In this document: positions 7,077 to 15,860 of the stretch, in pieces
Position numbering within the stretch: position 1 is the stretch's first letter
How the letters are laid out: each line of letters opens with the position of its first letter
Assembly: GCA_030654555.1 (NCBI GenBank)
Contig: JAURXG010000148.1
Span: forward strand, 1 to 26,181
Length of the DNA: 26,181 nt
Source: Aquabacterium sp.
Lineage (GTDB): Bacteria; Pseudomonadota; Gammaproteobacteria; Burkholderiales; Burkholderiaceae_C
Direction: 5' to 3'
Translations under genes and position numbers: made by a program
Notes under the pieces: generated by a model
Told to the model about the DNA's origin: nothing
Database searches by the model: none
The model's input: only the letters and a program-made list of their open reading frames with translations

Positions 7077-7976
7077 ATGACCAACCACCAATCCCCTGAA
7101 CGTCCCGACGACGCCCGGCTCTCGGCCTGGCTCGATGGTGAACTGGATGCCACCGCGCAGGCGCAGGTCGAGGCCTGGCTGCGCGATCACCCCGAAGACG
7201 CGGCCCAGGCCCGGCTGTGGGCCGCCGACCGCGACGCGCTGCGCGCGCGCTTCGATCCGGTGCTCGACGAGCCGATCCCGCCCGCCTTGCTGCAGGCGGT
7301 GCATCAGGCCGGCCCCGCCGCGCCGGTGCCGCGTGCGCCCTGGCGCATGGCGGCGATGGTGGCCGGCCTGCTGCTCACCGGCGGGCTGGCCGGTGGCTGG
7401 ATCGGCGCGCAGCTGGCCGGCGGTGACGGCACCGGCCTGGCCGCCCTGCCGCTGCCCTGGGTGGATGCCGAACGCGTGCGCCCGGGCGGCTGGACCCACC
7501 GCGCCGCGGTGGCCCATGCGGTGTACGCGCCCGAGGTGCGGCATCCGGTGGAAGTGAACGTGGCCCAGGGCAGCGCGACCGAGCAGCGCGCGCAGGAGGA
7601 GCACCTGGCGCGCTGGCTCAGCAAGCGGCTGGACATGCCGGTGCGCCTGTTCGACCTGCGGCCGCAGGGCTACGAGCTGGTGGGCGGGCGCCTGCTGCCC
7701 GACGCCAGCGGCCCCAGCGCGCAGCTGATGTACCAGAACGGCGCCGGCACTCGCGTCACCATCTACCTGCGCCGGCCCGAGGCGGGCGCGGCCTCGGCCT
7801 TCCGCTTCCAGCGCGACGGGGAGCTGGGCCTGTTCTACTGGGTCGAAGACGGCTTCGGCTGCGCGCTGGTGGGCAAGCTGCCGCGCGAGCAGTTGCTGCT
7901 GCTGGCCGACGCGGTCTACAAGCAGGCCGAGGACGGCATCCAGCCCACGCCCGAGGTCAAGCGGCCGGCCTCCTGA
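7077..7976 (+). CDS. Membrane-anchored anti-sigma factor
   Basis: A 299-residue single-pass membrane protein. Residues 10-60 form a cytoplasmic helical domain typical of anti-sigma factors (RLSAWLDGELDATAQAQVEAWL), with no HxxxCxxC zinc motif. A transmembrane segment follows at about residues 91-111, then a ~190-residue periplasmic domain (SKRLDMPVRLFDLRPQGYELVGG) resembling the sensor portion of proteobacterial anti-sigma proteins. ATG 7077 lies directly after the sigma gene stop. The role, holding the adjacent ECF sigma factor inactive until an envelope signal, is inferred from this arrangement. Its last 20 bp overlap the 3' end of the convergent acyltransferase gene. Confidence 0.88.
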   Translation: MTNHQSPERPDDARLSAWLDGELDATAQAQVEAWLRDHPEDAAQARLWAADRDALRARFDPVLDEPIPPALLQAVHQAGPAAPVPRAPWRMAAMVAGLLLTGGLAGGWIGAQLAGGDGTGLAALPLPWVDAERVRPGGWTHRAAVAHAVYAPEVRHPVEVNVAQGSATEQRAQEEHLARWLSKRLDMPVRLFDLRPQGYELVGGRLLPDASGPSAQLMYQNGAGTRVTIYLRRPEAGAASAFRFQRDGELGLFYWVEDGFGCALVGKLPREQLLLLADAVYKQAEDGIQPTPEVKRPAS

Positions 7977-9417
7977 GCGCCGGCGCCTTCCGGCTCGGCA
8001 GCTTCTTGGCCGCCGCCTGCTTGGCTGGCGCCCGCGTCGCCGCTGGCTGGGGTGCCTTGCCCTTGGTTGCCGGCGCCTTGGCGGCAGCGGCATCGACGCG
8101 CTTCAGCATCTTCTGGAACTCGCGGTTGAAGCCGTCGGTGATGACCCCGGGATCGGGCACCAGGTGGGCGTCGCCGATCACGGTCAGCGACGCCATGCCG
8201 CGGTAGCTGAGGATGCTGACCGCCATGCCGAGTTGCCTGCCCGGGTGCGGCGCCCAGGCCAGGATGCGGTCGATAGCCACGCCGGCGAGGTACAGCACTT
8301 CGTGCGGGCCGACGACGTTGGTCATGACCACGCTGGCCTTGCGGCCGAACAGGTTGTTGGAGAAGTCCTCCAGCAGCTTGGGGCCGCGTCCGAGCAGGCT
8401 GAGCAAGGCCTTGGTGGCCAGCGGCTCCGGCGAGCGCTTGAGCGCATCCATGCGGGCCTTGGTCAGCGCCAGCCGGCGATCGGCGCGGGCCTGGGTCACC
8501 GCCAGATCGAGCAGCACCAGGCCGAACTCGTTGCCCAGCTGGCCGAAACGCTCGGGCGGGCGCAGGTCGACCGGCACCAGCGCGCGCACCGTGGTGTGGT
8601 TCACGTCGACGCCCCGGCCCGACAGGTAGCTGCGCAGCGCACCGGTCATCGCGGCCACCAGCACGTCGTTGACCTTGGCGTCGTGGCGCTGGCCGATCGC
8701 CTTGATGTCGTGGATGGCGACCGGTTTCGACCAGGCCACCTGCTTGCCCAGCGCGAAGTCGCCCTTCAGCGGCGAAGGCGGGTCGTCGGCCCGCAGCAGC
8801 TCGCCCACCAGCATGCCCGCCCCGCCGGCCAGCGCCAGGGCGTCGCGGGCCGCGCCGCCGAGCAGGTTCAGCGCCGGCGCGAACAGGCCCTGGCCGGCCC
8901 CGTTGCCGATGCGGGCGCCCCGGGCGCGCGGCGCCGGCAGCGGCTGGGCCCCGGGCGCGGGGTCGAACAGCCGCTGCGTCACCGTCATCATCGCCGTGCC
9001 GTCGGCCATGCAGTGGTGGCAACGCGTGATCAGCGCGCTGCCGCCCTCGACTTCGTCCACCACGTAGGCCTGCCACAGCGGCAGTGCGTGGTCCAGCGGC
9101 ATGCTGGCCAGGTCGCTGACCAGTCGGGCCAGCGCGGCCTCGTCATGCGGTGCGGGCAGCGCGATGTGGTGCAGGTGCTGGTCGATGTCGAAGTGCGGCA
9201 TGTCCTGCCAATGCGGCGTGGCCAGCGGAAAGCCGGTCTCGACCACGCGCTGGCGGAAGCGGTCGAAGCCCATCAGCCGCTCGCCGTAGATCTGGCGCAC
9301 GCGGTCGAAGTCGACCGGCTTCTTCGTCAGCACCACGCCCATCACGATGGCCAGGTTCGCCGGGCCGTCGTTGTGGAACCAGGACGCGTCCGCTGCGGAC
9401 ATGGGGTACGTCTTCAT
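7957..9417 (-). CDS. Wax ester synthase/diacylglycerol acyltransferase (WS/DGAT)
   Basis: A 486-residue bifunctional acyltransferase that esterifies acyl-CoA to fatty alcohol or diacylglycerol for storage lipid synthesis. The catalytic motif HHxxxDG is intact (HHCMADG, near residue 135), the PLW motif is at about 114, and NDVLVAAM with the later VVMTNVVGP match the family. Two in-frame starts are adjacent, GTG 9420 and ATG 9417; AGAGG is better spaced for the ATG. The last ~45 residues are an unusual Ala/Lys/Pro-rich basic tail (KAPATKGKAPQP and similar) resembling histone-H1-like tails and absent from most family members; its role is unknown. It stands alone on its strand, convergent with the anti-sigma gene and divergent from ampG. 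Confidence 0.92.
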   Translation of the reverse strand: MKTYPMSAADASWFHNDGPANLAIVMGVVLTKKPVDFDRVRQIYGERLMGFDRFRQRVVETGFPLATPHWQDMPHFDIDQHLHHIALPAPHDEAALARLVSDLASMPLDHALPLWQAYVVDEVEGGSALITRCHHCMADGTAMMTVTQRLFDPAPGAQPLPAPRARGARIGNGAGQGLFAPALNLLGGAARDALALAGGAGMLVGELLRADDPPSPLKGDFALGKQVAWSKPVAIHDIKAIGQRHDAKVNDVLVAAMTGALRSYLSGRGVDVNHTTVRALVPVDLRPPERFGQLGNEFGLVLLDLAVTQARADRRLALTKARMDALKRSPEPLATKALLSLLGRGPKLLEDFSNNLFGRKASVVMTNVVGPHEVLYLAGVAIDRILAWAPHPGRQLGMAVSILSYRGMASLTVIGDAHLVPDPGVITDGFNREFQKMLKRVDAAAAKAPATKGKAPQPAATRAPAKQAAAKKLPSRKAPALRRPAA

Positions 9418-9603
9418 CACCGACCTCTCGATCCCGCCAGGGGATGGGCCCCGGCAGGGCAGGACGCCGCCGGAGCTGTCTTCGCTGGATCGATGCTAGT
9501 GCGGGGGCGGGCACCGGCATTGACGGGCGTCATCCCCCCGCCCGGTCGCGCCCCCGCGGGGGCACTGCCCGGCCGCCGCGGCCCGGCTTCCTAGAATGGG
9601 TCG

Positions 9604-11193
9604 ATGCCCGTCCATGCCCCCACCGCACGCGCCCCCGGCGCGCTCTTCCGATTGCTGGTGGTGGCCGTGCTGGGTTTTGCCAGCGGCCTGCCGCTGGCAC
9701 TCACCGGCCAGGCGCTGCAGGCCTGGCTCAGCGTCGAAGGCGTCGACATCGCCACCATCGGCTTCCTGAGCCTGGTCGGCCTGCCCTACACCTTCAAGTT
9801 CCTGTGGGCGCCGCTGATGGACCGCTTCGAGCTGTGGCCCGCGCTGGGCCGGCGCCGCGGCTGGCTGGTGCTCACCCAGGCGGCGCTGGCCGGTGCGCTG
9901 TGGCTGCTGGCGTCGATCTCGCCCACCGGCGCGCTGCAGGTGTTTGCGCTGATGGCGGTGGCGGTGGCCTTCATCTCGGCCTCGCAGGACGTGGTGATCG
10001 ACGCCTACCGCACCGACCTGCTGCCGCCGGCCGAGCGTGGGCTGGGCGCCTCGCTCAACGTGCTGGGCTACCGGCTGGCGATGATCCTGTCGGGCGGCGT
10101 GGCGCTGATCTGGACCGATGCCAGCCAGGGCAGCGGCTGGTCGTGGCCACAGGTCTACCGGCTGATGGCCGCGCTGATGGCCGGCGCGGCGCTGCTGTCG
10201 GCGCTGGTGCTGCCGCGCTTGCCGCCACCGGCCGGGCCGGCCGCGCCGCGCAGCAGCGCGCGCAACGACCTGCTGGGCTTTGCCGCGGTGGTGGCCGCGG
10301 TGGTGGTGGGCTACCTGGCCACGCTGCACGCCTTCACGCCGCTGGCGCGGGCGCTGCTGGGGCCCTGGCTGGCCGGCACCGCGCTGGCCGCCACGCTGCA
10401 ATCGCGCTGGATCGACCTGCTGGCGCTGGTGTTCGGGCTGGCCTTCACGCTGCCGCTGGCGGCCTGGGCGGCGCGGCGCGCGCGCTTCGACACCTTGATC
10501 AGCGGGCTGAGCAGCTACTTCTCGCAGCCCGGTGCGGCGGCCTTCCTCCTGTTCATCGTGCTCTACAAGCTGGGCGACGCCTTTGCCGGGGCGCTGATGA
10601 CGCCCTTCCTGCTCAAGGCCATGGCCTTCGCGTCGGCCGAGGTGGGCGTGGTCAACAAGATCATCGGCCTGTGGCTCACGCTGGGCGGCGCGCTGCTGGG
10701 TGGCCTGCTGATGCTGCGGCTGGGGCTGTGGCGCTCGCTGATGCTGTTCGGCGTGCTGCAGGGGCTGAGCAACCTGGGCTTCTGGTGGCTGGCCACGATG
10801 GGCAAGGGCAGCCTGCCGGGGCTGCTGATCCCGGCCTTCGACTGGGGCTTCGTCTCGCTCTCGCAGGCCACGCCGGTCGACGGCGGGCTGCTGATGGTGA
10901 TCGCCTTCGAGAACCTGTCGGGCGGCATGGGCACGGCCGCCTTCCTGGCCTTCCTGATGAGCCTGACGCAGCAGCGTTTCACCGCCACGCAGTTCGCCAT
11001 GCTCAGCGCGTTTGCCTCGGTGGGCCGGGTCTGGGTGGGGCCGCTGGCCGGGGTGCTGGCCGAATCGATCGGCTGGCCGGTGTTCTTCATCGTGTCCACC
11101 GTGCTGGCGCTGCCGGCGTTGTTCATGCTGTGGGTGATGCGCCCGGCCGTGCAGCGGCTGGAAGTGATCCCCGGCGCGCCGCTGGATGATTGA
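9604..11193 (+). CDS. ampG: AmpG muropeptide permease (MFS)
   Basis: A 529-residue multi-pass inner-membrane permease that imports anhydro-muropeptides for cell-wall recycling. Recognisable family features are GFASGLPLALTGQALQAWLS at the N-terminus, FLSLVGLPYTFKFLWAPLMDRF, SQDVVIDAYRTDLL, and LSSYFSQPGAAAFLLFIVLYKLGDAF opening the second half. E. coli AmpG is 491 residues, so the length is reasonable; extra residues fall at the N-terminus and in the central loops. A TAGAAT -10-like sequence sits only ~12 nt before the ATG, so the transcript may be nearly leaderless. It overlaps or abuts the following M48 protease gene. It is the second AmpG-like transporter in the window. Confidence 0.92.
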   Translation: MPVHAPTARAPGALFRLLVVAVLGFASGLPLALTGQALQAWLSVEGVDIATIGFLSLVGLPYTFKFLWAPLMDRFELWPALGRRRGWLVLTQAALAGALWLLASISPTGALQVFALMAVAVAFISASQDVVIDAYRTDLLPPAERGLGASLNVLGYRLAMILSGGVALIWTDASQGSGWSWPQVYRLMAALMAGAALLSALVLPRLPPPAGPAAPRSSARNDLLGFAAVVAAVVVGYLATLHAFTPLARALLGPWLAGTALAATLQSRWIDLLALVFGLAFTLPLAAWAARRARFDTLISGLSSYFSQPGAAAFLLFIVLYKLGDAFAGALMTPFLLKAMAFASAEVGVVNKIIGLWLTLGGALLGGLLMLRLGLWRSLMLFGVLQGLSNLGFWWLATMGKGSLPGLLIPAFDWGFVSLSQATPVDGGLLMVIAFENLSGGMGTAAFLAFLMSLTQQRFTATQFAMLSAFASVGRVWVGPLAGVLAESIGWPVFFIVSTVLALPALFMLWVMRPAVQRLEVIPGAPLDD

Positions 11194-11267
11194 CAATTCC
11201 GCCGCGTCGCCCGAGCCTGCCCGACCCCCTTGCAACGCCTGCCCGCCGCCCCCATGTGCCCCGCACG

Positions 11268-12200
11268 ATGAAGCCGAACGCCCGCACTGACTTCCACACC
11301 ACCGCCGAGGTGGCCGTGCCCGAACTCGCCCATGCGCGGGGCTGCAGCTGCCTGCTGCATGCGCGGCGCCGCCTGGGTGGCGCGCTGATCGGTGGCGGGG
11401 CGCTGGCCGCGTTGGGTGCTGCCGGCCCGGCGGCCGCGCAAGAGGCCGAGTGCAAGCGCTCGACCTTCACCAAGGTGGTGTCGGCCGAGCAGATCGAGCA
11501 GGCGGCCGGCCAGCAGTACCGCCAGATGCTGCAGCAGGCCTCGGGCCAGAAGGCGCTGGCGCCGACCAGCAACGCCCAGCTGCAGCGCCTGCGCTACATC
11601 GCCCAGCGCATCATCCCGTTCACCGCCGGCTGCAACCCGCGCAGCCAGCAGTGGCAGTGGGCGGTCAACCTGATCGGCGACCAGCAGCTCAACGCCTTCT
11701 GCATGCCCGGCGGCAAGATCGCCTTCTACTACGGCATCCTCGCCAAACTCAAGCTCGACGACGACGAGGTGGCGATGATCATGGGCCACGAGGTGGCGCA
11801 TGCGCTGCTCGAGCATGCGCGCGAGCGCATGGGCAAGACCATGGCCACGCGCGGCGCGATCGAGCTGGGCGCGGCGCTGTTCGGCCTGGGCGGCGTGGGC
11901 CAGGCGGCGGCCAACATGGGCGGCCAGCTGCTGACGCTGCGCTTTTCGCGCGACGACGAATCCGAGGCCGACGCGCTGGGCCTGGTGCTGGCGGCCAAGG
12001 CCGGCTACCGGCCCGCGGCCGGGGTGTCGCTGTGGCAGAAGATGATGGCCGCCAACAAGGGCGCGCCGCCACAGTGGCTGAGCACTCACCCCTCGGGCGA
12101 CAGCCGCATCCGCGACATGCAGGCGCGCCTGCCCGGGCTCGATCCGGTGTACAACGCGGCGGCCAAGCCCGACCGCCGCTTCGCGCCGCCGGTGGCCTGA
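11268..12200 (+). CDS. M48-family metalloprotease, secreted or periplasmic
   Basis: A 310-residue zinc protease of peptidase family M48, the family of periplasmic quality-control proteases such as LoiP and BepA. The zinc motif is HEVAH (residues 174-178) and the third ligand is likely in FSRDDESEADALG (about Glu233). The C-terminal STHPSGDSRI motif is also typical. A long basic n-region ending in ARRR is followed by a hydrophobic stretch and AAAQ near residue 58, consistent with export. The open frame extends up to a TTG at 11190 that overlaps the ampG stop; ATG 11268 is preferred, but no good ribosome site precedes it. Its position behind ampG suggests cotranscription and an envelope role. 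Confidence 0.87.
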   Translation: MKPNARTDFHTTAEVAVPELAHARGCSCLLHARRRLGGALIGGGALAALGAAGPAAAQEAECKRSTFTKVVSAEQIEQAAGQQYRQMLQQASGQKALAPTSNAQLQRLRYIAQRIIPFTAGCNPRSQQWQWAVNLIGDQQLNAFCMPGGKIAFYYGILAKLKLDDDEVAMIMGHEVAHALLEHARERMGKTMATRGAIELGAALFGLGGVGQAAANMGGQLLTLRFSRDDESEADALGLVLAAKAGYRPAAGVSLWQKMMAANKGAPPQWLSTHPSGDSRIRDMQARLPGLDPVYNAAAKPDRRFAPPVA

Positions 12201-12240
12201 GCACCGGCCGACCGCCCCGCGCTCGACGCTCATCGCACGC

Positions 12241-14064
12241 ATGACATCGACGCCCGGGGCCACCGCCGCCGCCGCAGCCACCACCGCGGGCACCGTCCCC
12301 GCCACCACCGCCACCACCGCCACGCCGCCCAGCCTCGATGACCGGGTCGACCGGCTGCGCCTGCAGCTGGTCAGTGAGTCGGTGCTGCGCATGCCGGTGG
12401 TGCTGCCGCTGTTCAACCTGTTCACCGCCTGGCTGCTGTGGCGCACCGGCTGGCAGCTGCTGGCGCCGGCCTGGTTCCTGGCGATGACCGGCCTGCATGG
12501 CTGGCGCTGGGTGCTGGTGCGGCGCTGGCAGCGCCAGCCGCCGGCCGACGTGCAGCAGGCCAACGGGTGGCTGGCCGCGCTGGTGCTGGGGCTGGCGGCC
12601 CTGCTGGCGCTGGCGGTGGGGCTGGTGTTTGCCGGCCCGCATGAGGCCGAGCATTACGTGGTCACCACCCTGGGCGTGGGCATGGCCTCGGGGGCGGTGG
12701 TGGCCACCGGCTGGCAGTCGCGGGTGTTCGGGCTGTGGAGTGCGCTGGTGGGCGGCAGCCTGGTGGCGGGCTGGCTGATGCAGGGCCACGCGGTGGCGGC
12801 GGGCCTGGCCGTGCTGATCGTCTGCCTGTTTGCGATCCTGCTGGCGCAGACCCGCGACCAGCAGCGGGCGCTGCACCGCATGGTCTCGCTGGCCTGGGAC
12901 AACGAGCAGCTGGCCGCGTCGCTGCGCATCGAGCGCGACCGCGCACGCACCGCCAGCGAATCCAAGACCCGCTTCTTCGCCGCCGCCAGCCACGACCTGC
13001 GCCAGCCGCTGCAGGCCTTGTCGATCAATGCCTACGCGCTGGCGATGCTGGCGCGGCGCGAGGGCCTGCCGCGCATCGTCAAGCTCTCCGAGAGCATCGA
13101 CAGCGCACTGCGCCAGAGCACCGGCCTGCTCGACGGCCTGCTCGACGTGTCGCGGCTGGACGCCGGCGCGGTGCAGCCCGATTGGCGCGACATCGATCTC
13201 GTCCCGCTGCTCGACGGCCTGGGCGCCGAGTTCCAGCCCCTGGCCGCGCAGCGCGGGCTGGCGCTGACGGTGGAGCACCCGGCCACGTCGCTGGTGGTGC
13301 GCAGCGATGCCGACCTGCTGCGCCGCGTGCTCACCAACCTGGTGGGCAATGCGCTGAAGTTCACCCGCAGCGGCGGGGTGCGGCTGGTGGCCCGGCGCGA
13401 CGACCGCGACCAGGTGCTGCTTGCCGTGATCGACACTGGCATCGGCATCGCCCCTGACGATCAGGGGCGGGTGTTCGAAGAGTTCTACCAGGCCGACAAC
13501 CCCGCGCGCGACCGCAACCAGGGCCTGGGCCTGGGCCTGGCCATCGTGCGGCGCATCGCCGTGCTGCTCGACGTCGGCCTGCAGCTGCACAGCCAGCCCG
13601 GCCAGGGCACCCGCATCGAGCTGCGCCTGCCGCTGGGCCGCGCCGATGCGGCCGTCAGCGCGGCGCCGACGCCCGCGCCGGCCATGCCGGCTGCGCCGCT
13701 GGGCCTGCAGGTGTTGGTGATCGACGACGAGCCCGCGATCCGCGAGTCGATGCAGAGCCTGCTCGAGGCGCTGGGTTGCGTGGCGCAATGCGCCGAAGAC
13801 CAGCACGGCGCGCTGGCCCTGGTGCAGGCGGGCTGGCGGCCCGGCGTGATCCTGACCGACCACCGCCTGCGCCACGGCGATGGCCTGGCCGCGCTGGCCG
13901 CGCTGCACGCCGCGCTGGGCCCGGTGCCCGCGATCGTGGTGACCGGCGACACCGCGCCGCAGACCCTGGCCCTGCTGCTGGCCAGCGGCCACCGCGTGCT
14001 GCACAAGCCGGTGGACGGCGCCACGCTGGAAGGCGCGCTGCGCGCGCTGGCCGGGCGGGCGTAG
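12241..14064 (+). CDS. Hybrid sensor histidine kinase/response regulator
   Basis: A 607-residue membrane kinase with a fused receiver. A low-complexity Ala/Thr-rich N-terminus (residues 1-30) precedes about six hydrophobic segments between residues 50 and 203. The HisKA domain carries the phospho-acceptor His251 in ASHDLRQPLQAL. The ATPase domain has the N box (NLVGNALKF, Asn370), G1 (DTGIG) and G2 (GLGLGLAIV). After a Pro/Ala linker the receiver domain starts near residue 489 (VLVIDDEP), with phospho-acceptor Asp540 in LTDHRL, then VTGDT and the conserved Lys in HKPV. No dedicated output domain follows, so phosphate is probably relayed to another protein. The true start could lie further in, because the first 30 residues are compositionally odd. 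Confidence 0.92.
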   Translation: MTSTPGATAAAAATTAGTVPATTATTATPPSLDDRVDRLRLQLVSESVLRMPVVLPLFNLFTAWLLWRTGWQLLAPAWFLAMTGLHGWRWVLVRRWQRQPPADVQQANGWLAALVLGLAALLALAVGLVFAGPHEAEHYVVTTLGVGMASGAVVATGWQSRVFGLWSALVGGSLVAGWLMQGHAVAAGLAVLIVCLFAILLAQTRDQQRALHRMVSLAWDNEQLAASLRIERDRARTASESKTRFFAAASHDLRQPLQALSINAYALAMLARREGLPRIVKLSESIDSALRQSTGLLDGLLDVSRLDAGAVQPDWRDIDLVPLLDGLGAEFQPLAAQRGLALTVEHPATSLVVRSDADLLRRVLTNLVGNALKFTRSGGVRLVARRDDRDQVLLAVIDTGIGIAPDDQGRVFEEFYQADNPARDRNQGLGLGLAIVRRIAVLLDVGLQLHSQPGQGTRIELRLPLGRADAAVSAAPTPAPAMPAAPLGLQVLVIDDEPAIRESMQSLLEALGCVAQCAEDQHGALALVQAGWRPGVILTDHRLRHGDGLAALAALHAALGPVPAIVVTGDTAPQTLALLLASGHRVLHKPVDGATLEGALRALAGRA

Positions 14065-14141
14065 CGCCCACAGCGCCCGGGGGCGATTGCGGGCCGAGCG
14101 CCGGGCCGCTCCCAAGCCGGCCCGCCACCCCCGCGGGGGGT

Positions 14142-14163
14142 CGGCCGCCGTCACCGGCGGCCG
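14142..14163. terminator. GC-rich hairpin between convergent genes
   Basis: CGGCCGCCG and CGGCGGCCG pair perfectly around a TCAC loop in the gap between the hybrid kinase gene and the convergent CRP-like gene. No T-tract follows, so it is a possible bidirectional terminator at moderate confidence. Confidence 0.45.
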
Positions 14164-14173
14164 GGGGGCCAAC

Positions 14174-14842
14174 TCACCAGCGCGCCGGCAGCGCCTTCAT
14201 CAACACGAAGCGGCTGTCCTGCACCGCCACGTAGCCGCCGCGCTCCAGGTCCTTGAGCAAGCGGCTCACCATCTCGCGCGAGCAACCCAGCCGGTGCGAC
14301 ATCTCCAGGTGCGTGAGGCGGTCGGCCACGCGCTGCGTGCCATCGGCCTGCGCCACGGCCAGCGACAGCAGCAGCTCCTTGAGGCGGCCGTAGACGTCGT
14401 TGAGGGCCAGCTGCCGCGCGCTGTGCGTGGCCGAGCGCGCGCGGCGGATCACCTTGGCCAGCAACTCGAAGGCGAATTCGGGCCGCTCGGCGATGAAGCG
14501 CTCCAGCGTGCGCCGCGCCACCACCGCGCAGGTGCTGGTCTCCAGCGTGATGACGCTGGCCGAGCGCGGCCCGCCGTCCAGGCTCATCTCGCCGATGTAC
14601 TCGCCCGGACCGTAGATGCCGTAGGTGATCTCGCGGTCGTTGTCGCCGGTGCTGTAGGTGCGCAGCCGGCCGTCGAGGATGATGAACAGCGTGTCGCCGA
14701 AGTCGCCTTCCTGGATCAGCAACGTGCCCTTGCGGTAGCGCCGGGTCTCGCCGCGCGCGGCCAGTTCGGCCAGCGCCTCGGACATCAGCGCGGGCGCAGC
14801 GGTCGGCGGGTGGGAGCGGTTGGGTTCGTTGCGCAGGGCCAT
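14174..14842 (-). CDS. Crp/Fnr-family regulator, CRP-like
   Basis: A 222-residue regulator. The cyclic-nucleotide domain spans about residues 22-135 and contains YIGEMSLDGGPRSASV, which aligns with the cAMP pocket of E. coli CRP (Glu, Arg and Ser equivalent to Glu72, Arg82, Ser83). No Fnr-type cysteine cluster is present. The C-terminal winged HTH reads EMSHRLGCSREMVSRLLKDL, retaining the SRExVxR residues that read TGTGA half-sites in CRP. It is therefore more likely a cyclic-nucleotide-responsive regulator than an oxygen sensor. ATG 14842 begins the family-length protein; an internal ATG at residue 20 is an alternative and neither has a strong ribosome site. Confidence 0.9.
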   Translation of the reverse strand: MALRNEPNRSHPPTAAPALMSEALAELAARGETRRYRKGTLLIQEGDFGDTLFIILDGRLRTYSTGDNDREITYGIYGPGEYIGEMSLDGGPRSASVITLETSTCAVVARRTLERFIAERPEFAFELLAKVIRRARSATHSARQLALNDVYGRLKELLLSLAVAQADGTQRVADRLTHLEMSHRLGCSREMVSRLLKDLERGGYVAVQDSRFVLMKALPARW

Positions 14843-14925
14843 CGGCGGCGGGCGCGGCCGAAACGGCGGCCGCCGGCCCGTCGCGCATGCTACCCGCCGT
14901 GCGCGCTGCGCCGTCAGCCTGGCGG

Positions 14926-15681
14926 TCAGTGGGGCAGGGTCTGCAGCGCGCTCACCAGCGGCGGCAATAACGCCACCTGCTGCACCAGCGCGCGGATGCT
15001 GCCCGCGCCGGTCTTCAGCCGGATGCTGCCGATCTGCGTGCGGATGGTGGCCAGCCCCACGCCATGCCGATCGGCGATCTGCTGCGGCGTCAGGTCGGCG
15101 CACAGGCCCTTGATCACCGTGGTCTCGGCCATCGTCAGGCCATGGCTGCGGGCGAACCATTCCACCGTCAGCTCCTCGCACACCTGGCGCTTGCCCAGCA
15201 GCAGCGCGGCGCCCGCCTGCTCGTCGGCGCCCAGCGCCGGCAGCGGCACCACGGCCACGCTGATGCGGTGGCGCGCATCGCCCAGCTGCAGCAGGCGGCG
15301 CAGGCCGCGCTGGGTGGCGCCCACCAGGGCCTCGCGCAGCGGCTGCGCGTCGGCGCCGTAGCGCGCCTGCAGCTGGCCGCCTGCCGGCCCGCCCACCAGC
15401 TGCAGCGGGTGCTGATCATCGAGGTCGCGGCGCGCGGCCTTGTTGACGTGGCTGACCGCCATCGTCGCGCCGATCAGCAGCATGCCGTAGTCCAGCGTGT
15501 CGAGCATCTGCGCCATGCGCCGGTACTGCAGCGACGAGGCGCCGCGGCGCTCGGGGCCGCCGTAACCACGGGCGCGGTGGATCGCCGTGCCCACCGGGTA
15601 GGGGGCGATCATCGGACGGGCGCTCAGGCTGGCCAGCAGGTCGGGCGCCAGGGCGTTCGGGGTGTCGAGCAGATCCAGCAT
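14926..15681 (-). CDS. LuxR-family HTH transcriptional regulator
   Basis: A 251-residue regulator with a C-terminal LuxR/GerE-type HTH (about residues 180-240: GLTMAETTVIKGLCADLTPQ, QQIADRHGVGLATIRTQIGS). The preceding region (about 55-165) has the look of a PAS-type sensor (LDTLDYGMLLIGATMAVSHVN), not a receiver; no phospho-acceptor Asp is evident, so it is not a canonical NarL-type response regulator. Start ATG 15681 is preceded by GGAGAA at good spacing. It lies 83 nt upstream of the CRP-like gene on the same strand, so the two may be cotranscribed. Confidence 0.88.
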   Translation of the reverse strand: MLDLLDTPNALAPDLLASLSARPMIAPYPVGTAIHRARGYGGPERRGASSLQYRRMAQMLDTLDYGMLLIGATMAVSHVNKAARRDLDDQHPLQLVGGPAGGQLQARYGADAQPLREALVGATQRGLRRLLQLGDARHRISVAVVPLPALGADEQAGAALLLGKRQVCEELTVEWFARSHGLTMAETTVIKGLCADLTPQQIADRHGVGLATIRTQIGSIRLKTGAGSIRALVQQVALLPPLVSALQTLPH

Positions 15682-15790
15682 GGGGCTTCTCCGTGGGCAG
15701 CGGCGTCGCGGATCGTTTCGCCGGGCTGCATGGGAGAGAAGCTTAGGCAGCCGGGGGTGCCGTGTTTCGTGAACCCTGCCACGCGCCAGC

Positions 15791-15806
15791 GTGTGACAAA
15801 TTCACG
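15791..15806. promoter_or_regulatory. CRP/FNR-like dyad upstream of the LuxR-type gene
   Basis: GTGTGACAAATTCACG contains the dyad GTGA-N5-TCAC, 110 bp upstream of the LuxR-type regulator start. It resembles a CRP half-site pair, but the spacer is one base shorter than the canonical TGTGA-N6-TCACA. The adjacent CRP-like protein keeps the residues expected to read TGTGA, so a link is possible but not shown. Confidence 0.3.
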
Positions 15807-15860
15807 TCGCCATGGCCGGCGGCGGTGCCGGCCGCCATCACAGGCCGCTCATGTCAGGCG

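Noticed and set aside
9550..9563. 14-bp GC palindrome upstream of ampG
   Set aside because: GCCCCCGCGGGGGC is simple GC-rich symmetry expected by chance at this composition; no positional logic as operator or terminator.
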